DNA from: Chara braunii
Taxonomy: Eukaryota; Streptophyta; Charophyceae; Charales; Characeae
DNA: 39,268 nucleotides
Direction of reading: 5' to 3'
Assembly: GCA_003427395.1 (NCBI GenBank)
Contig: BFEA01000019.1
Location: 5,935,765-5,975,032, forward strand
Shown here: piece after piece, positions 30,157 through 38,988 of the stretch
Layout: each line of letters begins with the position of its first letter
How positions within the stretch are numbered: the first letter of the stretch is position 1
Notes under the pieces: model-generated
What the model was told of the DNA's origin: nothing
Databases searched by the model: none
What the model saw: only the letters and a program-made list of their open reading frames with translations
Made by a program: the position numbers and the translations under genes

Positions 30157-30798
30157 CACACCAGCTTCCTCGTTCTCCAGTAGCAGCTTAAGTAGATCAA
30201 CAGACCAGCCATCCTCGTCGGACTTCTTCACCCTGATAGGATTGATAGGCTTACATCTAACACTTAGCCCCTCCTTTCTCTCCCTCTTCCCCTTTCTTTT
30301 CCGCTTCCCACCCGTGCTTCTCTTCGATTCGGCAATATTCAGAAAAGGAGACCATGACTTAATGTACGTTTGCTCGAGATCGTGCAGCTCAGAGCTCTTA
30401 CCATGTTCAACAGGGAGAAGGACATATCTACCGATTCCAAAAGAACCCAACCAACGGTGAAAGTGAGTGTGTTTCTTCGTACGACATGCAGATCGGTGTT
30501 CGTACCACCTAACGTCCACTCCTCGCGTCGTTCTACCGGCGTATTGGTGCTTACAGTACGGCGATACTGCCACATAGACACAACAGTCGATGTTCACAAA
30601 GTCTACGCCAAAACGCTCATACAACTTCCTCCATGATTCCACGTTCTTCCGTAGCCACCTCACCTTACCGCGCAGTGCTAGCAGGATAATACCGATTCGC
30701 AGAATCTCCTTTGCCAAGCGGTCGAGTCGATCTGACCCATCCCTGTACCTCGTCAACTCCAGTACCAAGTCCCATATCTCGTCAGTTCCGTTGTATCC
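30157..30798 (-). pseudogene. PLE ORF2, GIY-YIG endonuclease domain
   Basis: In the open piece 30768-30154 the GIY-YIG signature is complete in order: VYV (residues 64-66, in place of GIY), YAG (76-78, in place of YIG), Arg87 in VDVRWYEH, His91, the metal-binding Glu132 in LEQTYI, and Asn144 in PFLN. A basic tail GGKRKRKGKRERK follows. Frame is continuous with the upstream SAP-like region except for TGA at 30799. There is no ATG at the start of the piece (its first codon is TTG), which argues that it was part of one longer ORF2. In known PLEs this domain nicks the target to prime reverse transcription. Its position N-terminal to the RT is that of Naiad/Chlamys-type elements. The closing TGA at 30154 is followed by clear homologous continuation, so it is a decay mutation. 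Confidence 0.85.
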
Positions 30799-31434
30799 TC
30801 AGGCTTCCGCTTCCGGTTCTTCAACGTCAACCGTTGTCGATTCTTCATCCTCAAAGTCTCCTGACTCGGATTGCTCAACGCCCTCGATTTCACCAAAAGC
30901 CACCCTGGTACGATGACTCGCGATGTTGAAGATGGCCTTCACCTTCCCGTTGTAGCAGACGCCCTCATTCTTGCATATCAGTTGGAGCTCTTGTGCATCC
31001 AGTCCACGGATCTCCTCCATCGCTTGATTCCGAAATCGTAGCTTCGCTAATGCGTCCGCCTTTCCCGGGCTCCTTAGCTTCTCGATGAAGGGAGATAGCT
31101 TGGTCTTGATCTTGTTACGTGACCATGTAACACGCCCCACTGTCACTCCCTCTTTTGCCTTCGTCCGCGGTGTACGCTTAGAAGGCGTAATCATCGGTGG
31201 GTTGTCCTCGAAAACGGGCTTAGGGCCCCGCTTCCTTTTTTCGCTGATCGTCAGTCTCCCACCTTTCTTGCGCAGTTTCTCCGTCTCACTTCCGCTACTT
31301 GCTTGTGCTGTTTTGTCATCCGAGAGTAACACCACCTTCTTCTTTCCACTCGCCTTCCTTGCGAACTCGAGTAAGGGTCCCAGGTTAGCTTCCATACGGT
31401 TAAAAAAGTCACCCGTACGGAGTGCTAACTGCAT
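30799..31434 (-). pseudogene. PLE ORF2 N-terminal region, SAP-like motif
   Basis: A 211-codon open piece starting at a true ATG (MQLALRTGDFFNRM). A lysine/arginine-rich middle (KLRKKGG, EKRKRGPKP, SKRTPRTKAK) is followed by LDAQELQLICKNEGVCYNGK at about residues 145-164. This resembles a SAP helix-extended loop-helix DNA-binding motif. The end is acidic (EDEESTTVDVEEPEAEA). The TGA at 30799 is in frame with the GIY-YIG region. It may be either the real end of a separate protein or the first decay stop in a single ORF2; the acidic tail leaves both open. DNA targeting is an inference from the SAP-like motif. Confidence 0.6.
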
Positions 31435-31508
31435 TGAAATTCAAAGAAATTTATTAGACTTATAGAGTATCAATAGTCTCAAATTCAAATTTAATCTCTT
31501 TCCAAACT

Positions 31509-32008
31509 TCACATCTCCATCTTCTTGTCCATCACAGCATCGCGCTCTGCTTCCTTCTGCAGCTTCGCTCAAAGTTTCTTTTCCTTCTTTTCATGCAACT
31601 CTTTCTCCTTCCAAATACGTTGTTGCTCCTCCTCCGCTTCTTGACGCAGGCGCTCTTCCTCCGCACGCTTGACCTTCTCGCTCAGTACGAACTCAGATAC
31701 CGACGCTAGACTCTTATTGAGCTCCTCAATCTGCCTCTGGAGCGCCTCAGCTTCCTGCTTCTTGTCCTTCGCTTCATCCTTCGGGGGGGGGCAGATCTTC
31801 CCCTTCTGGTGTCGTATGACGTCGACGGCAAGCTCCTGTTAGGGCACCCATTGACATAGTGCCCCCGTTCATTACATGTATAGCATCTTGGTGGAGAACG
31901 TCGACAAGGCCTCTCACGATCATATCCACGATCGGAGCTCCGGTAACTAGAACGGTCTTCACTGCTTGAACGATGCTCCCTTCGTGAACGCTCCCTACGA
32001 TCACTCAT
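31509..32008 (-). pseudogene. PLE ORF1, Gag-like zinc-knuckle/coiled-coil protein, frameshifted
   Basis: From the ATG at 32008 (MSDRRERSRREHRSSSEDRS) an Arg/Ser-rich stretch leads to one CCHC zinc knuckle, CYTCNERGHYVNGC (31844-31885; C-X2-C-X4-H-X4-C). After a run of nine G on the plus strand (31783-31791) the sensible frame moves. In the new frame it reads PPPKDEAKDKKQEAEALQRQ, then IEELNKSL and AEEERLRQEAEEEQQRIWKE, a strongly charged coiled coil. A TGA (31569) and a final TGA (31509) follow. A nucleic-acid-binding, self-associating, Gag-like role is inferred from zinc knuckle plus coiled coil. The shift at the G9 run may be decay, sequencing error or programmed slippage. Confidence 0.7.
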
Positions 32009-32308
32009 CGTGTCAACACCGATATTACCGGTACTCAGGTCCGGAGAAGTCAAACGATAGCCAGTGTAATGCTGACTCACAACCTGATACAAGGCTTAAG
32101 GAATCGTAATGCAAACACGCTCACTCCTCTCAGCAACTTCTTTCCAAGAGTGTTAACATGGGCAGTCGATAGTTGATAAACGAGACAGGAAATGAAGACA
32201 AACTTCATAGTCGAAATACATCAAAGACATAATACCACAAGTCGAAACAAGTCGAGCAAAAGTCGCGTAACCAAATAAGAAGATAGGAAGAATAAGAACA
32301 AGGTCGCG

Positions 32309-32789
32309 TCCCCGACGCGTTTCGACGACCGCCGTCGCCTCATCAGGGGGTTTTCCACCATCGCACCTCGGACTAGCCTAACATTCCGTCATACCCACTT
32401 CCGTTTGCGCTAATCACTCACATTCCGGAATGCTAGTGACCGCGTCGACCATCAGCCTGAAGAGCTCACAACCTCTGCTTTTCACACATATATCGAACAC
32501 CAAAAAATATACGGTACCAGTGCTACCGGTCCGAGGAAAACAAACCGTACCCAGGTACAAACGTGGTACCAAAACATCAGTGCTAACAGGCCGAGTCACA
32601 GATGTCCCCACATCTAGCGTCCTAAGTTCAAACCCCAGCACCGCACTCATTCATTCGAGTCAAAAACAATACGAAAACCAAACCGCGGGTTCAAGGTCCA
32701 CTGTACGAAAAAACAATGGAAAATGAAAAACACACATTCTCAGACCCCAGCACTCTACCAATCACATCAAACCCTGTCAACATTGCTAA
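32309..32789 (-). repeat. PLE terminal direct repeat (pLTR), 5' copy
   Basis: About 480 bp matching 26407-26909 in the same orientation. It is followed on the minus strand by ORF1. Confidence 0.9.
32310..32350 (-). ncRNA. Hammerhead ribozyme motif, 5' copy
   Basis: Minus strand: CCCC, CTGATGA (32340-32346), stem II GGCGAC-GGCG-GTCGTC (6 pairs including one G-U), GAAA (in 32319-32323), ACGCGT, C, then GGGG. The CCCC/GGGG stem I is fully paired here. Compared with the 3' copy, stem II differs by a change that keeps pairing, which supports selection on the fold. Confidence 0.87.
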
Positions 32790-32980
32790 TGGTTGTCTAA
32801 TCTGACATCGGGTGGCCTTTTCAGCCCAGGGTGGCCAGTCAAAAACGAAAAACACACATTCTCAAACCCCAGCACTCTACCAATGGCAGAACGCCAGTCA
32901 AAAAATATGTGAGGTAAGAGACAAATATATGGTTGTCTAATCTGACATCGGGTGGCCTTTTCAGCCCAGGGTGGCCTTGA
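32789..32980. repeat. Duplicated block beside the PLE
   Basis: A roughly 49-bp phrase beginning TGGTTGTCTAATCTGACATC occurs at about 32789 and 32932. A fragment of the PLE direct repeat (ACACACATTCTCAAACCCCA) lies between them near 32850. This is a partial tandem rearrangement at the element's 5' flank. Confidence 0.75.
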
Positions 32981-33807
32981 TTGCCTTCAGGGAACCCCCA
33001 ACGGGGCACACCGGCCAGGGGCCTGGGCTGGTTAGTCCGATGATAATACCTACATGGTTGTCCCCCGATGAGGAGAAGGCAGCTTTATTTATGAAAAAAA
33101 AAGAAAAGAAAAGAAGGCGAAGCTTCCCACCAATGGAACGGAGCCGTTAGTTACGCAGCTAGAGGTGTATGCTCTTATCTCCAGCCATTAGTTACGCAGC
33201 TAGAGGTGTATGCTCTTATCTCCAGCTGTTACACAGTTGTCTCCGGATGCTGGAGGTGTATGCTCTTATCTCCAGCTGTTACACAGTTGTCTCCGGATGA
33301 CGAGAAGACAGCTTTATTTAAAAAAAAGAAAAAAGAAAAAAATACTGCTGGAGGGGAATGTGTGCCAGACTTGCCCATCTTAGCCGGTTTCCAACGTCAG
33401 ATTCAGATCCCTTCATGCACCACTTTGGAATGTGCCGGGTAACCAGGTAGGTCGATTCGCCATTACAGGGCTCGAGCACGGCGTTTCTGTCAGTAGCGGT
33501 AGTAGCAGCTTCTATAAGAGCCTTACCGCGCTCGACGTTTGAGTATCGGCCTCCCAGCTTCCAAGTCCGAAGCGCGCCATACGGAGGTCAGCGCGAGGAC
33601 TGCGGGGGAATTTCGAAGCTCTGCGCGCCAGGACTGCCTAAACTCTGGAAAAGGACGAGGCGGACAGGGGCAATCGCGCGCCTGAGTGAGGAGGACATCG
33701 GGTATATCTTCGTAGCGAAGGGGAAGAAAAACCGGGGAGAGACACTGAGACGATGGTCAAGTCAGAGGCTGGCCATTGACCCTCGGCAAACGAACGAGCG
33801 ACCAAGA

Positions 33808-33841
<34 letters not shown>

Positions 33842-33901
33842 TTGAAATCGGCTGTAAAGGTGGTGCAGTAGTCGGTTGTTGTTGTCGAAAAACGCACCAA
33901 G
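32981..33901. repeat. Tandem repeat (33148-33340) and upstream flank of the 33902 gene
   Basis: AGCTAGAGGTGTATGCTCTT followed by ATCTCCAGC recurs at about 33159, 33199 and 33251. TTACACAGTTGTCTCCGGAT occurs twice (33230, 33279). A/G-rich tails with GCAGCTTTATTTA occur near 33080 and 33310. A TATAAGAG near 33512 and a (GA)n tract at 33806-33841 precede the 33902 gene and could be promoter and 5'-UTR parts; that is inference. Confidence 0.5.
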
Positions 33902-34534
33902 ATGCAGGCGATGGACAGAGCCCAGGAGTTGACTGGAGGGGAGGCGGCCCCCCAGCCGCGCAGTGGAGAGGAGAGGGAGGACGACATAAGTCAGATACTG
34001 AAGACGGCGGAGCTGAAGCACGAGACCGGGGAACAGGCGGCGGAGGAAGCCCGGGAAAAGGGCCTGACCGAAAGGGAGTATGTGGCCGAGAATCAAGGGC
34101 AGCGGAAGGACAAGGACGCGCGGGTGGGTCAGCAGCTGATGAGCCAGATGGGGTCGGAACCACTCTTCGGAGTTCCTGCGGCCGAAGAAGTGTCAGACGA
34201 GACAAAGAGAGCGAGCGCGAGCGCGGTTAAGTTGGGAGAAGTGGTTGCAGAGACAGCGAGGCAGAAGGGATTGCTAGACGAAGCGGAGGTGGTGGAGAGT
34301 AGAGGCGGAGAAATTCAGTCAAGCCAAAGAGGAGAGCATGACCGTGCTGACCCTCTCGAGCAGCAGCAAACGACTGAGGACCCTCCCAATCAACGGGATA
34401 GGACGGACACAGACGCAGATCGCAGTCCCGGTGCGAGTCTCACCATGACCGAGGAAGGAGGAAGAGAGGAAGCAGCTGATGACCGCCCGTCTATGACCAC
34501 GGAGGGGCCAAGGCCGATAGACATACTCTATTAG
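33902..34534 (+). CDS. Hydrophilic, internally duplicated LEA-like protein
   Basis: A 210-codon frame with ATG context ACCAAGATGC, preceded by a GA-rich leader. The protein is almost entirely charged or polar (Glu, Lys, Arg, Gln, Ser), has no signal peptide or membrane segment, and should be largely disordered or helical. It contains an internal duplication: GEQAAEEAREKGLTEREYVA (about 43-62) parallels GEVVAETARQKGLLDEAEVV (about 115-134). This helical, Ala/Glu/Lys pattern recalls late-embryogenesis-abundant or other stress-hydrophilin proteins, but I cannot place it in a named family. No intron is needed. The last codons (RPIDILY) and stop are also copied just downstream in tandem repeats. 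It is the best candidate host gene here; opposite-strand frames are shadows. Confidence 0.6.
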   Translation: MQAMDRAQELTGGEAAPQPRSGEEREDDISQILKTAELKHETGEQAAEEAREKGLTEREYVAENQGQRKDKDARVGQQLMSQMGSEPLFGVPAAEEVSDETKRASASAVKLGEVVAETARQKGLLDEAEVVESRGGEIQSSQRGEHDRADPLEQQQTTEDPPNQRDRTDTDADRSPGASLTMTEEGGREEAADDRPSMTTEGPRPIDILY

Positions 34535-35228
34535 AAAGGAGAGGGGGTGGTTTATTAGATAGTAGTGAGAAAGGGTGCATTACACAGGGGCCTCGTCCGA
34601 TAGACGTAGTCTTTTAGAAAGTAGAGGGGGTGGTTTATAGATAGTAGTGAGGAAGGATGCATTCCCCCAGCACAGCACCATTCTCCTTGCCCCACGTGTC
34701 ACTGACCGGGTGTACTCCTCCAGCGCGCCTCTCTTCCTCCAGGCCGTTGACCTTGAGACCATGGCTAGTCAAAACTGAGTCAGTTTTTACACGAACGGAA
34801 TTCCGGTAATTATGACCGTATCTGGACTTGAAGTTGCACGAGATACAGCTAAATAACCGGGCGCTCTATTCGGGTGAAGACGGTAGTCAGAGCTTTCTAC
34901 ACGCGTCTTGAGCGGGGAAAAAAAAACTAGAGGGGGTGGTTTATAGATAGTAGTGAGGAATGCATTCCCCCAGCACAGCACCATTCTCCTTGCCCCACGT
35001 GTCACTGACCGGGTGTACTCCTCCAGCGCGCCTCTCTTCGTCCAGGCCATTGACCTTGAGACCATAACTAGTCAAAACTGAGTCAGTCTTTACACGAACG
35101 GAATTCCGGTAATTATGACCATATCTGGACTGCAAGTTGCACGAGATACAGGTATAATAACCGGGCGCTCTATTCGGGTGAAGACGGTAGTCAGAGCTTT
35201 CTACACGCGTCTTGAGCGGGAAAAAAAA
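34506..35228. repeat. Nested tandem duplications downstream of the 33902 gene
   Basis: The gene's last 30 bp plus the following AGGGGGTGGTTTATTAGATA is copied once about 82 bp downstream (34588-34645). A 306-bp unit starting AGAGGGGGTGGTTTATAG then occurs at 34623 and 34929 with few differences. Each 306-bp unit ends with GGGCGCTCTATTCGGGTGAA and GACGGTAGT, a half-element related to MITE family B. Confidence 0.85.
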
Positions 35229-35804
35229 AAACGTGGCAAACTGGGCAGGCAGCTCACAATCGTTGGTGGAGGACTCTCTCTGGAGAGTTGAAATCAATGT
35301 TTCTCTAACTTTGATGAGCTTTGAGCGTCGAGAGTGTTTAGAGACCTGATGAGCTTTGAGCAATAGTCTCAACCAACTAAGCATGCTCGCGTGCGTGCGT
35401 GCATGGTTTGAGAATCAACTAAGCATGCTCGCGAGCCTGGAGTATTGGTACACCGTGTATCATGGTGTATGGTTTGATAACTTGTTCTTTTATTTTGGCC
35501 TTCATGAGTTTTTCCCTGCGGCGTTAAGGGGGTATTGACTCCGTTGGTACACTGTGAAGAACTGCTGTTGTACTCATTTCAAGAAGAAGGAAGAGAAAAG
35601 AGAGTCACATGTATGTTGCGTTCGATTTCTCCTGCGTCTACGCCCGCTTCACTGGTTGTAGGCTGTGGCTGCTGCTATCGTTCTCGTCTAGCATGGGTAG
35701 AACGACGATCTGTGTCTTCTCTGGGGTTGCTGCAGAGGAGGATCTACTGACCATGCGTCCGTGCGTGCATTGCGTACGCGTCCGTGCAGCGTGTCTGTAG
35801 ATGC
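35229..35804. other. Unannotated stretch
   Basis: CAACTAAGCATGCTCGCG is repeated near 35370 and 35416. No supported gene. Confidence 0.4.
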
Positions 35805-35998
35805 ACATGCATTGTGTATATATCCGTGCAGCATGTATGCAGATGCACATGCACGCATGCACGCGAGCATGGTTAGGTGATTGAGACATGTAGATGCACA
35901 CGCACGGATTGTGTATACATCCGTGCACGGATGGTGTATACATCCGTGCAGCATGTATGCAGATGCACATGCACGCATGCACGCCAGCATGCGTGGTT
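35805..35998. repeat. 120-bp tandem repeat rich in ATGCACATGCACGCATGCAC
   Basis: ATCCGTGCAGCATGTATGCA is repeated at about 35822 and 35942, each followed by GATGCACATGCACGCATGCA. A partial third unit lies between. Alternating purine-pyrimidine CATGCACG runs could adopt Z-DNA. Confidence 0.8.
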
Positions 35999-36022
35999 GG
36001 TTGGTGCTCCTGTGTACACATA

Positions 36023-36615
36023 AGAGGATGCGTGCAGAAAACGTAATAAGCCCTCATGTCGACCCGCATCGCTTTTAAATAGTGTCGGAACGGACGTCGT
36101 GAAGTAGCGCGTATGAATAAACCCCTTAAGGCTTGTCTCCACGCTGTGGATTGGTTGTCGTCACTACCAATGGTGGTCTGTGGATGCTCACGAGAAGAAA
36201 GCACAATAAGCCAACATATCGGCGCGCAGCGGGTATCGCGCGTCGTCACGGACGTCGTGAACAACCGCTTATACGAATATATAAGCCTCCCTCGTCCGCT
36301 CTCAGGGAATTGATTTCATTATGAAGGATGGGCCATGGATGCTCAACAAGAAGAAAACGCACTAAGCCAACATGTCACAGCGCAGCGGTTATCGATTGGT
36401 GGTGTAACTTCAATGGTGAACGAAGGATGCTCACGAGAAGCAAACGTATTAAGCGAACATGACGGCGCGCAGCGGCTAGTGTCGTCACTATGAAGGGTGA
36501 TCGGTGGGCGCTCACGAGAAGCAAACGTAGCAATCGAACATGTCGGCGCGCAGCGGCTGTGCAGTGTCGTTACTGTCAAAGGTGATAGATGGATGCTTAT
36601 GAGAAACAACCATGT
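36023..36615. repeat. Diverged tandem repeat, about six units
   Basis: Units around GGATGCTCACGAGAAGCAAA, then AAGCSAACATGTCGGCGCGC and AGCGGCT, start near 36023, 36181, 36335, 36424, 36505 and 36591. Spacing falls from about 155 to 85 bp. The later units are most alike. Confidence 0.75.
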
Positions 36616-37055
36616 ACGAGATTCTGTGGGAGAACATCGGCCAAAGTGATGGGTAGTACCGTGTGTGTTCAGCTTTTTTTTTCGTTTCTTGGTGTACCAC
36701 GAGGGTCTGAATTCTCGATAATCAGTCAACCTGTTTATAATAGGTGTGATGTGTAATATAGGGGGTAGCCAGCTCTTAGCGGCGACGATAATAGAGAGAG
36801 ATCTGAAGACTTCGTTTTCTTTCTTTGGTTAAATTCCTCGTTGTGCTGTTACTGATCTCGGCACTATGTTCGGGTATTGCGAGATGAGCGAGGGACCTCC
36901 ACACAGCGAGCGATCACCACACAGCATCTGTGGCGGTTCAGTCGGAGGTTAGGTCAGTGATATGAGGGTTGTTGACCGACGACAGCGAGAGTCTCGGAGG
37001 ATGATTGCGTCCGACTGCATGGCCGGACGATGGCGATTGCAAAAGAGAATGCTGG
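36616..37055. other. Unannotated stretch
   Basis: No gene, RNA or repeat that I can support. Confidence 0.4.
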
Positions 37056-37208
37056 TCCTAAGCGACATCTCGATTGCAAAAGAGAAGAGAAGAGCTCTGC
37101 TGCTCTGTCGTCCAGCAGATGGAGACAGAACGGCTTCAAAGCGGCATCTCGATTGCGAAAGAGAAGAAAAGAGGTCTGCTGCTCTGTCGTCGAGCAAGTG
37201 GAGACAGA
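37056..37208. repeat. 81-bp tandem duplication
   Basis: GGCATCTCGATTGCGAAAGA followed by CTCTGCTGCTCTGTCGTC-AGCA and TGGAGACAGA occurs twice (37061 and 37143), with a few substitutions. Confidence 0.9.
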
Positions 37209-37636
37209 GATATTGATCCTTCGAAGCTTCGAAAAGTGGTTGAGTGTGAATGTTGCCGTAGCGTTCTGGTTAGGGCTATAGGAGGGTAGGCAGAGTAGCG
37301 GCAGACAAGTAGGCTCCAATGGAAGTGAAGATGTGCAAACTTGTGATTACAAACAGAAAAGAAACGAGGAAGGGGCTATCCGGGGACCTCTCGGCCTTTG
37401 CTAAGTCCTGCACGCATTGGTATGGTTGACACATCTTGCGGTGGTTGACTTGGCTGACATGTATGATGGTGATTCCAGCCCCTACCTACCGCAGTGGGCC
37501 GACCCTAGAGAGGCGTTTTATCAGCTTCAAATTGGACGCGCCGAGGTCCGGGCAGAATTTTTTTGCTAATTTGGTTCCAGCGGGATATGAACTTGTCTGT
37601 ATTTCAATAGTTCATGGGTTTACCGTATGTGTGTAT
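37209..37636. other. Unannotated stretch
   Basis: No gene, RNA or repeat that I can support. Confidence 0.35.
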
Positions 37637-37945
37637 TCAACAGTTCATCGCTTTGACATCTGCTTCTGAGTATGTGTATTCGACTCCAGAGCTACTTTGT
37701 CTCCCGACAGGCTGTTGCCGCATTCTGCCACTACCGTTGGTAGAGTCGTTCGTTAATCCGGTTTCACCGCTGCCCTGATCGCTCTCTGCTTTATCGTGAT
37801 GTGTATGCAGGACGTCTTCTGCCCGGTCCCTTACCTTCTCCCTATCCTGGTCTGACATCGGAGGGGTATCTTCGATAATCTTTTCATCGCGTCTCCTTTG
37901 CTTGAATGTATATTTGTATGGCCGAATCTCCCCCTTCCCTCCCAA
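37637..37945 (-). CDS. Short hydrophilic hypothetical protein
   Basis: A 102-codon frame, very polar (PPMSDQDREKVRDRAEDVLH, TNGSGRMRQQPVGRQSSSG), with no signal peptide, membrane segment or recognised domain. Its composition resembles the 33902 protein more than a chance frame, but no family or homologous exon is visible. It could be one exon of a split gene or spurious. Confidence 0.2.
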   Translation of the reverse strand: MGGKGEIRPYKYTFKQRRRDEKIIEDTPPMSDQDREKVRDRAEDVLHTHHDKAESDQGSGETGLTNDSTNGSGRMRQQPVGRQSSSGVEYTYSEADVKAMNC

Positions 37946-38080
37946 TATGAACCAACAAAGAAAAAAGGGAAGAGAGGGGAAAGGCGATGAGCGTCATGTG
38001 AGACTGGCTGGGAATTACATTCTGCTAAGTGTGCGCCGACGTGCAGAGGGAGAGGCACGAAGGCTATGTTTGAATGTCTA

Positions 38081-38109
38081 TTGTTTTTTTTTTTTTTTTT
38101 TTTTTTTTT
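38081..38109. repeat. Poly-T tract
   Basis: About 27 T. It could be the poly-A tail of a minus-strand retrocopy, but I see no target duplication or recognisable body. Confidence 0.8.
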
Positions 38110-38149
38110 GAGATTTGTATTTTCTACAAGAAATTAAATTCAGAAAAAC

Positions 38150-38890
38150 GGGCGTGCTATGGCATCCTCCATTAGCCAAGGTCTGTTGGGTTTCGTCTTG
38201 TTCCACGAAACTGGTGGGCACATATGCGAACCTCGGGTGGATGGCTGAATTTCATTTCTTTCTTTCTTACACGAAATAATCTCAAGAATAATAACTCAGT
38301 AAGATGGGGGCGATATTGGCATTCTCCACTGACGGAGGTAAGGATGTGTAACGTTGTGTGCTTTATCTATCTTTTTGTGCTGTTTATCTATCTTTTCTAG
38401 TCGATGATTTATCGATTGGAAGAGCTGCACCAATTCCCAACCAAAATGTATACTGCAGTACCTATATTCTCTTAACATAAGTACTTAAATATTCTGTATT
38501 ATCCTAGAATCTGGTTTAGAGTAAAAAAAATACCGTTTTTATTTTAAAATACGTCTTTTTTAATTTTATTTCTATTTATAATTGAAATAGAATGTTAGAA
38601 TTCATATAGCTATCTATATTTTATGAGAAAGAAGATGAGGGCGATAGCGGCCTTCTCCACTAACAAAGGTGAGGATGTGTAACGCTGTGTGTCGTTAATC
38701 TTTCTTTTCTATCTTACAAGAATGAATTTGAGTTGAGGAAGATGGGGGCGATATTGGCATTCTGCACGAAAAAAGGTGAAAGGATGTGCAGCGTTGGGTG
38801 TCGTTTCCCTTCTTGCCCAAAACGTGCGGGCGTGTTGGCTTCCTCCACTACGGGAGGGAGGGATGTTTTCCGTTTCCCCTCTCTCCCAAC
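38150..38890. repeat. Diverged tandem repeat (GGGGGCGATATTGGCATTCT)
   Basis: Blocks built on GGGGGCGATATTGGCATTCT, then CCACTRACRRAGGTGAGGAT and GTGTAACGTTGTGTG, occur near 38302, 38635 and 38743. Degenerate versions lie near 38150 and 38825. An A/T-rich insert separates the copies between 38490 and 38620. Confidence 0.65.
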
Positions 38891-38903
38891 CTGAAAAGTG
38901 ATA

Positions 38904-38988
38904 TCGGGCTCGTTCTAGTGGTTTTGTGCCACTCACCAAACGCACGTCGGGCTCGTTCTAGTGGGCTGTACCACTCACCAAACGCACG
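38904..38988. repeat. 42-bp tandem duplication with a distant inverted copy
   Basis: TCGGGCTCGTTCTAGTGG with CCACTCACCAAACGCACG is present twice in tandem. Part of it returns inverted at 39101-39115 (GCGTTTGGTGAGTGG). The remaining sequence to 39268 holds short repeats of GGGGARGACTCGT and no gene. Confidence 0.85.

Larger units (their letters stand above)
26407..32790 (-). mobile_element. Penelope-like retroelement (GIY-YIG upstream of RT), decayed
   Basis: The element reads on the minus strand: 5' direct repeat with hammerhead motif, ORF1 (zinc knuckle plus coiled coil), ORF2 (SAP-like motif, GIY-YIG nuclease, reverse transcriptase), a 3' non-coding stretch and a 3' direct repeat with hammerhead motif. 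Direct repeats (pLTRs), hammerhead ribozymes and a GIY-YIG endonuclease beside the RT are diagnostic of Penelope-like elements. A nuclease placed before the RT is known for the Naiad and Chlamys groups. Known PLEs integrate by target-primed reverse transcription using the GIY-YIG nuclease. This copy is dead: at least four in-frame stops, two frameshifts and an inserted transposon. It lies against the right 1.5-kb repeat. Confidence 0.88.
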
